NCBI GenBank assembly: GCA_019187185.1
Contig: JABAQU010000005.1
Span: forward strand, 1-47,148
DNA: 47,148 nt
DNA from: Steroidobacteraceae bacterium
GTDB taxonomy: Bacteria > Pseudomonadota > Gammaproteobacteria > Steroidobacterales > Steroidobacteraceae
Direction: 5' to 3'
Part shown: positions 8,154 through 16,835 of the stretch, piece after piece
How positions within the stretch are numbered: the stretch's first letter is position 1
Layout of the letters: every line of letters starts with the position of its first letter
The notes under the pieces: model-generated
Database searches by the model: none
Told to the model about the DNA's origin: nothing
The model's input: the letters and a program-made list of their open reading frames with translations, nothing else
Position numbers and translations under genes: made by a program

Positions 8154-9203
8154 TTGAAGTCCGCAACCATTCGCACTGCCGTTGCAGGGCTGCATCCGGC
8201 CTATTTCGGCATGGTCATGGCGACGGGCATCGTGTCGATCGCCGCGCACCTGCTCGGTCTCGAGCATCTGTCGCGTGCGCTTTATGCGCTGAACAGCCTG
8301 CTGTACGCCGGCCTGTGGGTGCTCTATCTGCTGCGCATGGTCTCGTGCCCGCGCGCCTTCTTCGGTGATGTTGCCGATCACCTGCGCGGGCCGGGCTATT
8401 TTTCGGCGATCGCGGCCTCGGGCATGCTCGGCAGCCAGGCACTGCTGCTGTACGGCCATGTCGGCGGCGCGATCGCGCTGTGGTGCGTCTCGGTCGCGCT
8501 ATGGCCGATGCTGGTGTACGGCATATTCACGACGCTCACGGTGAAGGAGACGAAGCCACCACTCGATCACGGCATCAACGGCGGCTGGCTGCTCGCGGTC
8601 GTCGCGACCCAGTCGATCGCAGTGCTGTCCGCGCTGCTCGCATCGCACGGCGGGCAGGCCTGCCGCCTCGGGCTCAATTTCCTCGCGCTGTCGATGTGGT
8701 TGTGGGGCGGCATGCTCTACATCTGGCTCATGTCGCTGATGTTCTATCGCTACACATTCTTTCAGGTCCATGCGGGCGATCTGGCGGCTCCGTACTGGAT
8801 CGACATGGGTGCCATGGCGATCTCGACGCTCGCGGGCGCGCTGCTGATCGCCAATGCGCCGGATGCGCCGTTCCTCGAGGCGCTGCACCCGTTCATCATG
8901 GGCGTCACGATCCTCTACTGGGCGACCGGCACATGGTGGATTCCAATGCTGGTCGCGCTCAGCGTCTGGCGGCACGTCCACGAGCGCTATCCGCTCACCT
9001 ACGACCCGCAGTACTGGGGCAAGGTCTTTCCGCTCGGCATGTACGCAGTGAGTACGCACGCGATGATCACGGCGCTCGGTCTCGATTTTCTCGACTTCCT
9101 GCCGCGGGTCGCTTTCGCCGCGGCATTGATCGCCTGGGCCGCGACCTTCGTCGGCTGGCTGCGCGCGCTGCTGCGGTCCGCAAGCGCCCGCCCGGATGGC
9201 TGA
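8154..9203 (+). CDS. TDT/SLAC1-type membrane channel or transporter (TehA family), copy 1
   Basis: A 349-residue protein with about ten hydrophobic helices. Family blocks are PAYFGMVMATGIVSIAA, INGGWLLAVVATQS, ALSMWLWGGMLYIWLMSL, PYWIDMGAMAISTLAGAL and YWATGTWWIPMLV. The TDT family includes malate exporters, bacterial TehA and the plant anion channel SLAC1, which conducts nitrate and chloride. Its place just upstream of narGHJI, and a close paralogue just after narK, make nitrate or nitrite a plausible substrate; this is inference. The start TTG at 8154 gives the same N-terminal length as the paralogue, but no strong ribosome site supports it. Confidence 0.82.
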   Translation: MKSATIRTAVAGLHPAYFGMVMATGIVSIAAHLLGLEHLSRALYALNSLLYAGLWVLYLLRMVSCPRAFFGDVADHLRGPGYFSAIAASGMLGSQALLLYGHVGGAIALWCVSVALWPMLVYGIFTTLTVKETKPPLDHGINGGWLLAVVATQSIAVLSALLASHGGQACRLGLNFLALSMWLWGGMLYIWLMSLMFYRYTFFQVHAGDLAAPYWIDMGAMAISTLAGALLIANAPDAPFLEALHPFIMGVTILYWATGTWWIPMLVALSVWRHVHERYPLTYDPQYWGKVFPLGMYAVSTHAMITALGLDFLDFLPRVAFAAALIAWAATFVGWLRALLRSASARPDG

Positions 9204-9229
9204 CGGCGCTGCGCGTGCGCCGCGACCGC

Positions 9230-9274
9230 TTGACCGGCGTCAAGGTACGCGCACGCAGGACCCGGGACTATACT
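9230..9274 (+). promoter_or_regulatory. Fnr/Anr-dependent promoter of the nar operon
   Basis: A perfectly symmetrical box TTGAC-CGGC-GTCAA lies at 9230-9243, a close variant of the Fnr consensus TTGAT-N4-ATCAA. Exactly 22 nt later is GACTAT (9266-9271), the class II spacing that puts the box centre near -41.5. A TATACT hexamer overlaps it at 9269-9274, three bases further on. The regulator gene in this window has the matching ETVSR recognition helix. The remaining leader to narG is about 140 nt, with no further element recognised; no NarL heptamer pair was evident. Confidence 0.75.
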
Positions 9275-9413
9275 CGCCGTACGACGCCCGGGGGCAGGCG
9301 CGATGGACGACCGCACGTCGTGGCTGCCTGTCGCGAACCCTGTGCGCATCGTCGAGTCCAACGCGCGTTGGCCACGTGGACAGTCGTATCCGTGCCGCTG
9401 TGAGGATCTCATC

Positions 9414-12400
9414 ATGGGTCAGTTTCTAGAGCGCTTGCGCTACTTCACCCGCCCGCGCGAGGCATTTGCCGACGGCTGGGGCGAACTGCGCACCGAGGCG
9501 CGCCAGTGGGAGGACGGCTACCGCAACCGCTGGTCGCACGACAAGGTCGTGCGCTCGACGCATGGCGTGAACTGCACCGGCGGCTGCAGCTGGCGCATCC
9601 ACGTCAAGCAGGGCGTGGTGACCTGGGAGATGCAGCAGACCGACTACCCGCGCACGCGCCCCGGCATGCCGAACCACGAGCCGCGCGGCTGCTCGCGTGG
9701 CGCGTCGTACTCCTGGTATCTCTACAGCGCCAATCGCCTGAAGCACCCGATGGTGCGCGGCCGCCTGCTCAAGCGCTGGCGCGAGGCGCGCAAGACCCTG
9801 CAGCCGGTGGCGGCCTGGGCCGCGCTGATGGCCGACCCGGAAGCGAGGGACTACAAGGAAAAGCGCGGACTCGGCGGCTTCGTGCGCGCCCGGTGGGACG
9901 AAGTGCTCGAGATCGTCGCCGCGGCCAACGTGCACACGATCAGGCGGCACGGCCCGGATCGCATCGCCGGGTTCTCGCCGATTCCGGCGATGTCGATGGT
10001 GTCGTTCGCGTCCGGATCGCGCTACCTCAGCCTGATCGGTGGATCGCTGCTGTCGTTCTACGACTGGTACTGCGACTTGCCGCCGTCGAGTCCGCAGACC
10101 TGGGGCGAACAGACCGACGTGCCCGAATCGGCCGACTGGTACAACTCGGCCTACATCATCGCGTGGGGCTCGAACGTGCCGCAGACGCGCACGCCCGACG
10201 CGCACTTCTTCGTCGAGTCGCGCTACAACGGCACGAAGACCGTGGCCGTCACGCCCGATTATTCGGAAGTGGCCAAGCTCTCGGACCTGTGGCTGCATCC
10301 GAAGCAAGGCACCGACGCGGCAGTCGCGATGGCGATGGGCCACGTGATCCTGCGCGAGTTCTTCGTCGACCGGCAGGTGCCGTACTTCCAGGACTATTGC
10401 CGCAAGTACACCGACCTGCCGCTGCTCGTCACGCTGCGTCGCGATGGTGCGCGCTGGATCCCGGATCGTTACCTGCGCGCCGGCGATTTCGACGGGGCGC
10501 TCGGCAGTCCCGGCCATGCCGACTGGAAGACCGTGGCTCTGGACAGGGACGGCACACCGGTGGTGCCGGCCGGGTCGATCGGCTTTCGCTGGCCGGACAA
10601 GGACAGCCCCGACCACGGCAGGTGGAACCTCGAGGAGAAAGCGGCGGACGGCCGCGCCACCGAACTGCAATTGACACAGATCGACCGCCGCGACGAGGTC
10701 GTCGATGTCGCGTTCCCCTACTTCGGCGGCGAGAGCCATCCGCACTTCACGCCGAATGCGCAGGGCAGCGATGGCACGCTGCTGCGTCGCGTGCCGGTGC
10801 GCAAGCTCGCGACGCGAGGCGGCGAGCGCGTCGTGGCGACCGTGTTCGACCTCATGTGCGCGCATTACGGGGTGGATCGCGGCCTCGGCGGCGAATGCGC
10901 GCGAAGCTACGACGACAATGTCGCCTATACGCCGGCGTGGCAGGCGTCGATCACCGGCACGCCGGCCGCGCAGGTCATCGAAGTGGCGCGCGGCTTCGCG
11001 AGCACCGCGGAAAAGACGCGCGGCCGAGCCATGGTGATCATCGGCGCCGGCATGAACCACTGGTACCACCAGGACATGAACTATCGCAGCATCATCAATT
11101 TCCTGATGCTGTGCGGCACGGTGGGCGTGTCCGGCGGCGGCTGGGCGCACTACGTCGGCCAGGAGAAGCTGCGTCCGCAGACCGGCTGGACCGCGCTCGC
11201 GTTCGCGCTCGACTGGGCGCGCCCGCCGCGGCACATGTGCGGCACGTCGTTCTTCTACGCCCATTCGGACCAGTGGCGCTATGAAACGCTGCAGACCGCT
11301 GCGCAACTTTCGCCGCTCGCCGACGCCTCGCGCTACCCGCGGACCCTGATCGACTGCAACGTGCGCGCCGAGCGCATGGGCTGGATGCCGTCCGCGCCGC
11401 AGTTGAACCGCAATCCACTCGACGTCGCGCGCGATGCCGCGGCTGCGGGCGTGGACGCGAAAGACTACGTGGCGCGCGCGCTCAAGTCGGGCGAGATCAG
11501 CATGGCGTGCGAGGATCCGGACAACCCGGTGAACTTCCCGCGCAACCTGTTCATCTGGCGCTCGAACCTGTTCGGCTCCTCGGGCAAGGGCCACGAGTAC
11601 TTCCTCAAGCACTTCCTCGGCACACGCAATGGCCTGCAGGGCAGGGATCTCGGCGAGGACGGCGGCCTGAAGCCCGAGGAAGTGGTGTGGCGCGACCCGT
11701 CGCCCGAAGGCAAGCTCGATCTCGTCGTGACGCTCGACTTTCGCATGTCGACGTCGTGCCTGTACTCGGATGTGGTGCTGCCGACCGCGTCCTGGTACGA
11801 GAAGAACGATCTCAACACGACCGACATGCATCCGTTCATCCACCCGTTGTCCGCGGCGGTGGACCCGGTGTTCGAGTCGAAGAGCGACTGGGAGATCTTC
11901 AAGGCGATCGCGAAGAAGTTCTCGGAGCTGTCCACGGGCGTGCTCGGTGTCGAGAAGGACGTGGTGCTGGTGCCGATGCAGCACGACACCCGGGCCGAAA
12001 TCGCCCAGCCCTACGACGTGCGCGACTGGAAGAAGGGCGAGTGCGAGCTGATCCCGGGCGTGACCGCGCCGGCCATCGTCACGGTCGAACGCGACTACCC
12101 GGCCACGCACGCGCGCTACACGTCGCTCGGCCCGCTGATGGACAAGCTCGGCAACGGCGGCAAGGGTATCGGCTGGAACGCCGATCACGAGGTCAAGGGG
12201 CTGGCGGCGCTCAATTACATCGTGCCCGACGGCCCGGCAAAGGGCCGGCCGCGGATCGAGACCGACATCGATGCGGCCGAAACGATCATGTATCTCGCGC
12301 CGGAGACCAACGGCGAGGTCGCGGTAAAGGCCTGGGCCGCGCTGTCGAAGATCACCGGCCGCGACCACACGCATCTCGCGCGCGCCCGCGAGGACGAGAA

Positions 12401-13187
12401 GATCCGCTATCGCGACATCCAGGCGCAGCCGCGCAAGATCATCTCCTCGCCGACCTGGTCGGGCATCGAGAGCGAGCACGTCAGCTACAACGCCGGCTGG
12501 ACCAACGTCAATGAACTGATTCCGTGGCGCACGATCAGCGGGCGCCAGCAGTTCTACCAGGACCACGCCTGGATGCGCGATTTCGGCGAGGGCTTCGCGG
12601 TGTACCGGCCGCCGGTCGACATGCACGCGACACGGCCGCTGCTCGGCAAGCGTGACAACGGCCATCCGGAAGTGGTGCTGAATTTCATCACGCCGCACCA
12701 GAAATGGGGCATCCACAGTACCTATACCGACAACCTGATCATGCTCACGCTGTCGCGCGGCGGACCGATCGTCTGGATTTCGGAAGTCGACGCGAAGAAG
12801 GCCGGCATCGAGGACAACGACTGGATCGAGGCGTTCAACCTGAATGGCGCGTTGACTGCGCGCGCGGTCGTCAGCCAGCGCGTCAAGGAAGGCATGTGCC
12901 TCATGTACCACGCGCAGGAAAAGATCGTGAACGTGCCGGGCTCGCAGGTCACCGGCCAGCGCGGCGGCATCCACAACTCGGTGACTCGTGCCGTGGTCAA
13001 GCCGACGCACATGATCGGCGGCTACGCGCAGCTGTCGTACGGGCTCAACTACTACGGCACCACCGGCGCCAACCGCGACTCGTTCGTGATCGTGCGCAAG
13101 CTGGCCAAGGTGGACTGGATGGATCGCGCGCAACGCGCCGCGCGCGAGCAGGAACTGCATACGACGATCGTGGGAGCACGCGCATGA
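9414..13187 (+). CDS. narG: Respiratory nitrate reductase, alpha subunit
   Basis: A 1257-residue Mo-bisMGD catalytic subunit close to the E. coli NarG length. The FS0 iron-sulfur ligands are His50, Cys54, Cys58 and Cys93 (STHGVNCTGGCSW; HEPRGCSRG). The molybdenum-ligand region is QTDVPESADWYNS. NarG signatures run throughout, including GRDHTHLA and GGIHNSVTR. The N-terminus LERLRYFTRPREAFADG lacks a twin-arginine motif, so this is the cytoplasm-facing enzyme reducing nitrate to nitrite with electrons from quinol via NarH and NarI. The ATG at 9414 matches the family N-terminus. It overlaps narH by four bases. Confidence 0.98.
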   Translation: MGQFLERLRYFTRPREAFADGWGELRTEARQWEDGYRNRWSHDKVVRSTHGVNCTGGCSWRIHVKQGVVTWEMQQTDYPRTRPGMPNHEPRGCSRGASYSWYLYSANRLKHPMVRGRLLKRWREARKTLQPVAAWAALMADPEARDYKEKRGLGGFVRARWDEVLEIVAAANVHTIRRHGPDRIAGFSPIPAMSMVSFASGSRYLSLIGGSLLSFYDWYCDLPPSSPQTWGEQTDVPESADWYNSAYIIAWGSNVPQTRTPDAHFFVESRYNGTKTVAVTPDYSEVAKLSDLWLHPKQGTDAAVAMAMGHVILREFFVDRQVPYFQDYCRKYTDLPLLVTLRRDGARWIPDRYLRAGDFDGALGSPGHADWKTVALDRDGTPVVPAGSIGFRWPDKDSPDHGRWNLEEKAADGRATELQLTQIDRRDEVVDVAFPYFGGESHPHFTPNAQGSDGTLLRRVPVRKLATRGGERVVATVFDLMCAHYGVDRGLGGECARSYDDNVAYTPAWQASITGTPAAQVIEVARGFASTAEKTRGRAMVIIGAGMNHWYHQDMNYRSIINFLMLCGTVGVSGGGWAHYVGQEKLRPQTGWTALAFALDWARPPRHMCGTSFFYAHSDQWRYETLQTAAQLSPLADASRYPRTLIDCNVRAERMGWMPSAPQLNRNPLDVARDAAAAGVDAKDYVARALKSGEISMACEDPDNPVNFPRNLFIWRSNLFGSSGKGHEYFLKHFLGTRNGLQGRDLGEDGGLKPEEVVWRDPSPEGKLDLVVTLDFRMSTSCLYSDVVLPTASWYEKNDLNTTDMHPFIHPLSAAVDPVFESKSDWEIFKAIAKKFSELSTGVLGVEKDVVLVPMQHDTRAEIAQPYDVRDWKKGECELIPGVTAPAIVTVERDYPATHARYTSLGPLMDKLGNGGKGIGWNADHEVKGLAALNYIVPDGPAKGRPRIETDIDAAETIMYLAPETNGEVAVKAWAALSKITGRDHTHLARAREDEKIRYRDIQAQPRKIISSPTWSGIESEHVSYNAGWTNVNELIPWRTISGRQQFYQDHAWMRDFGEGFAVYRPPVDMHATRPLLGKRDNGHPEVVLNFITPHQKWGIHSTYTDNLIMLTLSRGGPIVWISEVDAKKAGIEDNDWIEAFNLNGALTARAVVSQRVKEGMCLMYHAQEKIVNVPGSQVTGQRGGIHNSVTRAVVKPTHMIGGYAQLSYGLNYYGTTGANRDSFVIVRKLAKVDWMDRAQRAAREQELHTTIVGARA

Positions 13188-14725
13188 AAATCCGCGCACA
13201 GATTGCCATGGTGCTGAATCTGGACAAGTGCATCGGCTGTCATACCTGCTCGGTCACGTGCAAGAACGTGTGGACTTCGCGCAAGGGCATGGAATACGCG
13301 TGGTTCAACAACGTCGAGACCAAGCCGGGCATCGGCTACCCGAAGGACTGGGAGAACCAGCAGCGCTGGGAAGGCGGCTGGGAGCGCAAGGCGAACGGCA
13401 GGCTGGTGCCCAGGCAGGGCGGGCGCTTCGGCGTGCTGGCGCGCATTTTCGCCAACCCGAAGCTGCCGGAGATCGACGACTACTACGAGCCGTTCACGTT
13501 CGACTACGAGAACCTGCAGACCGCGCCGGAACTGCCGACCGCGCCCGTGGCGCGGCCGATTTCGCTGATCTCCGGCCGCACCATGGAAAAGGTCGAGTGG
13601 GGCCCGAACTGGGAGGAAATCCTCGGCGGCGAGTTCGACAAGCGCAGCAAGGACTACAACTTCGAGGCCGTGCAGAAGGACATCTACGGCCAGTTCGAAA
13701 ACACGTTCATGATGTACCTGCCGCGCCTGTGCGAGCACTGCCTGAACCCGACCTGCGTCGCGTCGTGCCCGTCGGGATCGATCTACAAGCGCGAGGAAGA
13801 CGGCATCGTGCTGATCGACCAGGACAAGTGCCGCGGCTGGCGCATGTGCGTGTCGGGCTGTCCGTACAAGAAGATCTACTACAACTGGGTGTCGGGCAAG
13901 GCGGAGAAGTGCACGTTCTGCTATCCGCGCATCGAGATCGGCCTGCCGACCGTGTGCTCGGAGACCTGCGTCGGCCGCATCCGTTACCTCGGCGTGCTGC
14001 TGTACGACGCCGACCGCATCGCGGAAGCGGCTGCGGTCGAGAACCCGGCGGACCTGTACCAGGCGCAGCTCGACATCTTCCTCGATCCGCACGATCCGGA
14101 GATCCAGCGCCAGGCGCTCGCCGGCGGCGTGCCGGCGGCATGGATCGAGGCCGCGAAGCACTCGCCGGCATACAAGATGGCGGCGGTCTGGAAGATCGCG
14201 TTCCCGCTGCACCCCGAGTACCGCACCCTGCCGATGGTGTGGTACGTGCCGCCGCTGTCGCCGATCACCGCACACGCCAACGCGGGCGCCATCGGCAGCG
14301 GTGCGAATGGCCTGCCGGACGTCAGGTCGCTGCGCATACCGGTGCGTTATCTCGCCAACCTGCTCACCGCGGGCAACGAGCCGCCGATCGTCAGCGCGCT
14401 GGAACGCATGATGGCGATGCGCGCCTGGTTTCGCGGCATGCAGCTCGGCGAAGCACCCGATCCGGCGCTGCTGGCGAGCGTCGGGCTCGACGCCGAAACG
14501 GCCGAGGACATGCACCGCTACCTCGCGATCGCCAACTACGAGGATCGCTTCGTGATTCCGAGTTCGCACCGCGAGGAAGCCGAGAACGCCTACCAGTTGC
14601 GCGGCGGTTGCGGCTTCACGTTCGGCAACGGCTGCGACGGCATCGACGCGAAGGCCGGCCTGTTCGGCGGCAAGATGGGCCGGCGCAAGGTCATCCCGAT
14701 CCGCGAGCTCGACGATGCCGAATGA
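13184..14725 (+). CDS. narH: Respiratory nitrate reductase, beta subunit
   Basis: A 513-residue iron-sulfur subunit. Four cysteine clusters are visible: CIGCHTCSVTC near the N-terminus, then CEHCLNPTCVASCP, CRGWRMCVSGCP and CTFCYP with CSETC. The Trp in the third cluster, in place of a Cys, is the NarH hallmark that gives a [3Fe-4S] centre. It relays electrons from NarI hemes to NarG on the cytoplasmic face. The start overlaps the narG stop (ATGA), and the end overlaps narJ by 11 bases, so the operon is translationally coupled. Confidence 0.98.
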   Translation: MKIRAQIAMVLNLDKCIGCHTCSVTCKNVWTSRKGMEYAWFNNVETKPGIGYPKDWENQQRWEGGWERKANGRLVPRQGGRFGVLARIFANPKLPEIDDYYEPFTFDYENLQTAPELPTAPVARPISLISGRTMEKVEWGPNWEEILGGEFDKRSKDYNFEAVQKDIYGQFENTFMMYLPRLCEHCLNPTCVASCPSGSIYKREEDGIVLIDQDKCRGWRMCVSGCPYKKIYYNWVSGKAEKCTFCYPRIEIGLPTVCSETCVGRIRYLGVLLYDADRIAEAAAVENPADLYQAQLDIFLDPHDPEIQRQALAGGVPAAWIEAAKHSPAYKMAAVWKIAFPLHPEYRTLPMVWYVPPLSPITAHANAGAIGSGANGLPDVRSLRIPVRYLANLLTAGNEPPIVSALERMMAMRAWFRGMQLGEAPDPALLASVGLDAETAEDMHRYLAIANYEDRFVIPSSHREEAENAYQLRGGCGFTFGNGCDGIDAKAGLFGGKMGRRKVIPIRELDDAE

Positions 14726-15371
14726 CGCGCTGAACCACGACGTGGCGCTGCTGCTGCGGGCCCTGTCCGCGCTGCTCGCCTATCCCGACGCGGAGTTGCG
14801 CGCGGGACTGCCCGACATCGAGGCGGCGATCCGTGACGCGCGCCGGCTCGATGCGCGGCTGCGCGAGGAGCTGCTCGCGCTGACCGGGGAAATCGCGGCC
14901 AGCGATCCGCTCGATGCCGAAGGCCGGTACGTGGACCTGTTCGACCGCGGCCGGCGCACGTCCCTCAACCTGTTCGAGCACGTCCATGGCGACGGGCGCC
15001 AGCGCGGACCGGCGATGCTCGACCTGCGCCAGCGCTACCTCGACGCCGGCCTCGAACCGGTCGCCGGCGAGCTGCCGGACCACCTGCCGCTGATGCTCGA
15101 GTACCTGAGCTGCCGCGATGCGGTGGAGATGCGCGAGACCATCGGCGAGATCGCGCACATCCTGCGCGTGCTCGGCAATGCGCTGCTGAAACACGGCAGC
15201 CGTTACGCGGCCGTGATCGCCACGGTGCTCGCGCTCGGCGGCGAGAAGGGCCTCGATGCGCGTGCGCCGGTACCGCCGGAGCAGGACATCGACGCGGACT
15301 GGGAAGAGCGGCCGGCGTTTGCGCCCCCTGACCTGCAACCCGCCGTCGCCCCCGAACAACCGACGAACTGA
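14715..15371 (+). CDS. narJ: Nitrate reductase assembly chaperone
   Basis: A 218-residue cytosolic protein of the NarJ/TorD/DmsD chaperone group. The recognisable features are LLRALSALLAYPD at the N-terminus, YVDLFDRGRRTSLNLFEH in the middle, and LPDHLPLMLEYLS. NarJ binds apo-NarG, helps insert the molybdenum cofactor and FS0 cluster, and holds NarGH until it docks on NarI. The C-terminal 40 residues are Pro/Glu-rich and probably flexible. The ATG at 14715 overlaps the end of narH, as is usual in nar operons. Confidence 0.95.
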   Translation: MPNDALNHDVALLLRALSALLAYPDAELRAGLPDIEAAIRDARRLDARLREELLALTGEIAASDPLDAEGRYVDLFDRGRRTSLNLFEHVHGDGRQRGPAMLDLRQRYLDAGLEPVAGELPDHLPLMLEYLSCRDAVEMRETIGEIAHILRVLGNALLKHGSRYAAVIATVLALGGEKGLDARAPVPPEQDIDADWEERPAFAPPDLQPAVAPEQPTN

Positions 15372-15390
15372 CTCGACTGGAGACGCCACC

Positions 15391-16095
15391 ATGATTCTGC
15401 CCGGCGCATGGAACACCTTCCTCTTCGGCATCTATCCGTACATCTGCCTCGCGGTGTTGCTGCTCGGCAGCCTGATCCGCTTCGACCGCGAGCCGTACTC
15501 CTGGAAGAGCGATTCCTCGCAGACCCTGCGCAACGGCCAGCTCAGGCTCGGCTCGAACCTGTTCCACTACGGTGTCATCGTCGTGGTGCTGGGCCACTTC
15601 GGCGGCTTTCTGATGCCTCATTCGCTCGTGATGTGGCTGATGAGCCCGGCGCAGCACCAGTTGCTGGCGATGCTGGTCGGCGGCATTGCGGGCACCATCG
15701 CCCTGATCGGGCTGACCATCCTGGTCCATCGCCGGTTCTACTACCGGCGCATCCGCGGCAACAGCCGCAAGTGGGACATCACGATCATCCTCGTGCTGTG
15801 GCTGCAACTGGCGCTGGGTGTGGCGACCGTGCCGATGTCGGCGCAGCACATGGACGGGGCGCTGTTCGAGCGCCTGGTCGCCTACGTGCAGGGCGTGGTG
15901 CTGTTCCGCGGCGACAATGCGGCCCTGCTGCAAGGCACGCCGTGGGCCTACCAGCTGCACATCCTGCTCGGCTTCACGATCTTCCTGGTGTCGCCGTTCA
16001 CGCGCATGGTGCACATCTGGAGTGGCGTCGCCTCGCTCGCTTACCTCTTCCGGCCGTATCAGCTCGTGCGCAAGCGCGGCGGAGCACTGAACTGA
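15391..16095 (+). CDS. narI: Respiratory nitrate reductase, gamma subunit (cytochrome b)
   Basis: A 234-residue integral membrane protein with five hydrophobic segments. The heme b ligands are visible at His59, His69, His190 and His208, with the same spacing as in E. coli NarI (about 56, 66, 187, 205). It oxidises quinol at the periplasmic side and passes electrons to NarH, generating proton-motive force. A GGAG ribosome site precedes the ATG at 15391, 19 bp after narJ. The stop overlaps the ppiC start (TGATG). Confidence 0.97.
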   Translation: MILPGAWNTFLFGIYPYICLAVLLLGSLIRFDREPYSWKSDSSQTLRNGQLRLGSNLFHYGVIVVVLGHFGGFLMPHSLVMWLMSPAQHQLLAMLVGGIAGTIALIGLTILVHRRFYYRRIRGNSRKWDITIILVLWLQLALGVATVPMSAQHMDGALFERLVAYVQGVVLFRGDNAALLQGTPWAYQLHILLGFTIFLVSPFTRMVHIWSGVASLAYLFRPYQLVRKRGGALN

Positions 16096-16814
16096 TGGAC
16101 GCCATCACCATCAACGGCGTGGCAGTCGATGGCGACGCATGGCCGACGCCGCAGCTCGCCGCCGTGCACGAACTGCTGCGCCAGCGCGCGCGCGCACTCG
16201 GTCTGCTGGCCGACGGCGCGAGCAATGCCGATGCCGAGCGCGCGATCGAGCGCACGCTCGCCGAGGAAGTCGCGGTACCCGAGCCGACCGACGAAGAATG
16301 CCGCCGCTGGTACGAGGCGAACGCCGGGCGATTTCGCAGCGGCGATCTCGTGTGCGCGCGGCACATCCTGTTCCAGATCACGCCCGGGGCGCCCGTGGCG
16401 GCGGTGTGCAACCTGGCGGAGACCATACTGCACGAGGTCCGCGCCCGGCCGGACCTGTTCGCCGAACGCGCGCGCCGCCATTCGAACTGCCCGTCCAGTG
16501 CGAATGGCGGCAGCCTCGGGCAACTGCAACGTGGCGAGACCCTGCCCGAGTTCGAGAAGGCGATCTTCGACGACGCCAGCGTCGGCGTGCTGCCGAAGCT
16601 CGTCACCACCCGCCACGGCTTTCACATCGTCAGCGTGGACCAGCGCATCGCGGGCCGGCAATTGCCGTTCGAGATCGTCAAGGACGAAGTTGCGGCGCAG
16701 CTGCGCCGGCGCAGCGAGTCGCGCGCGCTGTCGCAGTACGTGCGCGTGCTCGTGGCGCAGGCGACGATCGCCGGTGTCGAGCTCGAAGGCGCGACCTCGC
16801 CACTGCTGCAATAA
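16095..16814 (+). CDS. Cytosolic PpiC-type peptidyl-prolyl isomerase of the nar operon
   Basis: A 239-residue protein with an N-terminal helical region and a parvulin domain at about 92-195: CARHILFQI, then FAERARRHSNCPSSANGGSLG and VVTTRHGFHIVSV-like LVTTRHGFHIVSV. It has no signal peptide or membrane anchor, so it acts in the cytoplasm, unlike SurA or PpiD. Its layout resembles NifM, the maturation factor for nitrogenase iron protein. Pseudomonas aeruginosa has a PpiC gene directly after narGHJI too, so a role in folding NarG or NarH is a reasonable inference. It overlaps narI by one base. Confidence 0.88.
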   Translation: MDAITINGVAVDGDAWPTPQLAAVHELLRQRARALGLLADGASNADAERAIERTLAEEVAVPEPTDEECRRWYEANAGRFRSGDLVCARHILFQITPGAPVAAVCNLAETILHEVRARPDLFAERARRHSNCPSSANGGSLGQLQRGETLPEFEKAIFDDASVGVLPKLVTTRHGFHIVSVDQRIAGRQLPFEIVKDEVAAQLRRRSESRALSQYVRVLVAQATIAGVELEGATSPLLQ

Positions 16815-16835
16815 CGGACGGCAGCGCACGCGCCG

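Noticed and set aside
8154-9203. Tellurite resistance function of the TDT proteins
   Set aside because: No other tellurite gene is nearby; nitrate-operon context makes anion transport more likely.
9426-13199. A 1257-codon open frame on the minus strand opposite narG
   Set aside because: It mirrors the codon pattern of narG and shows no family motif.
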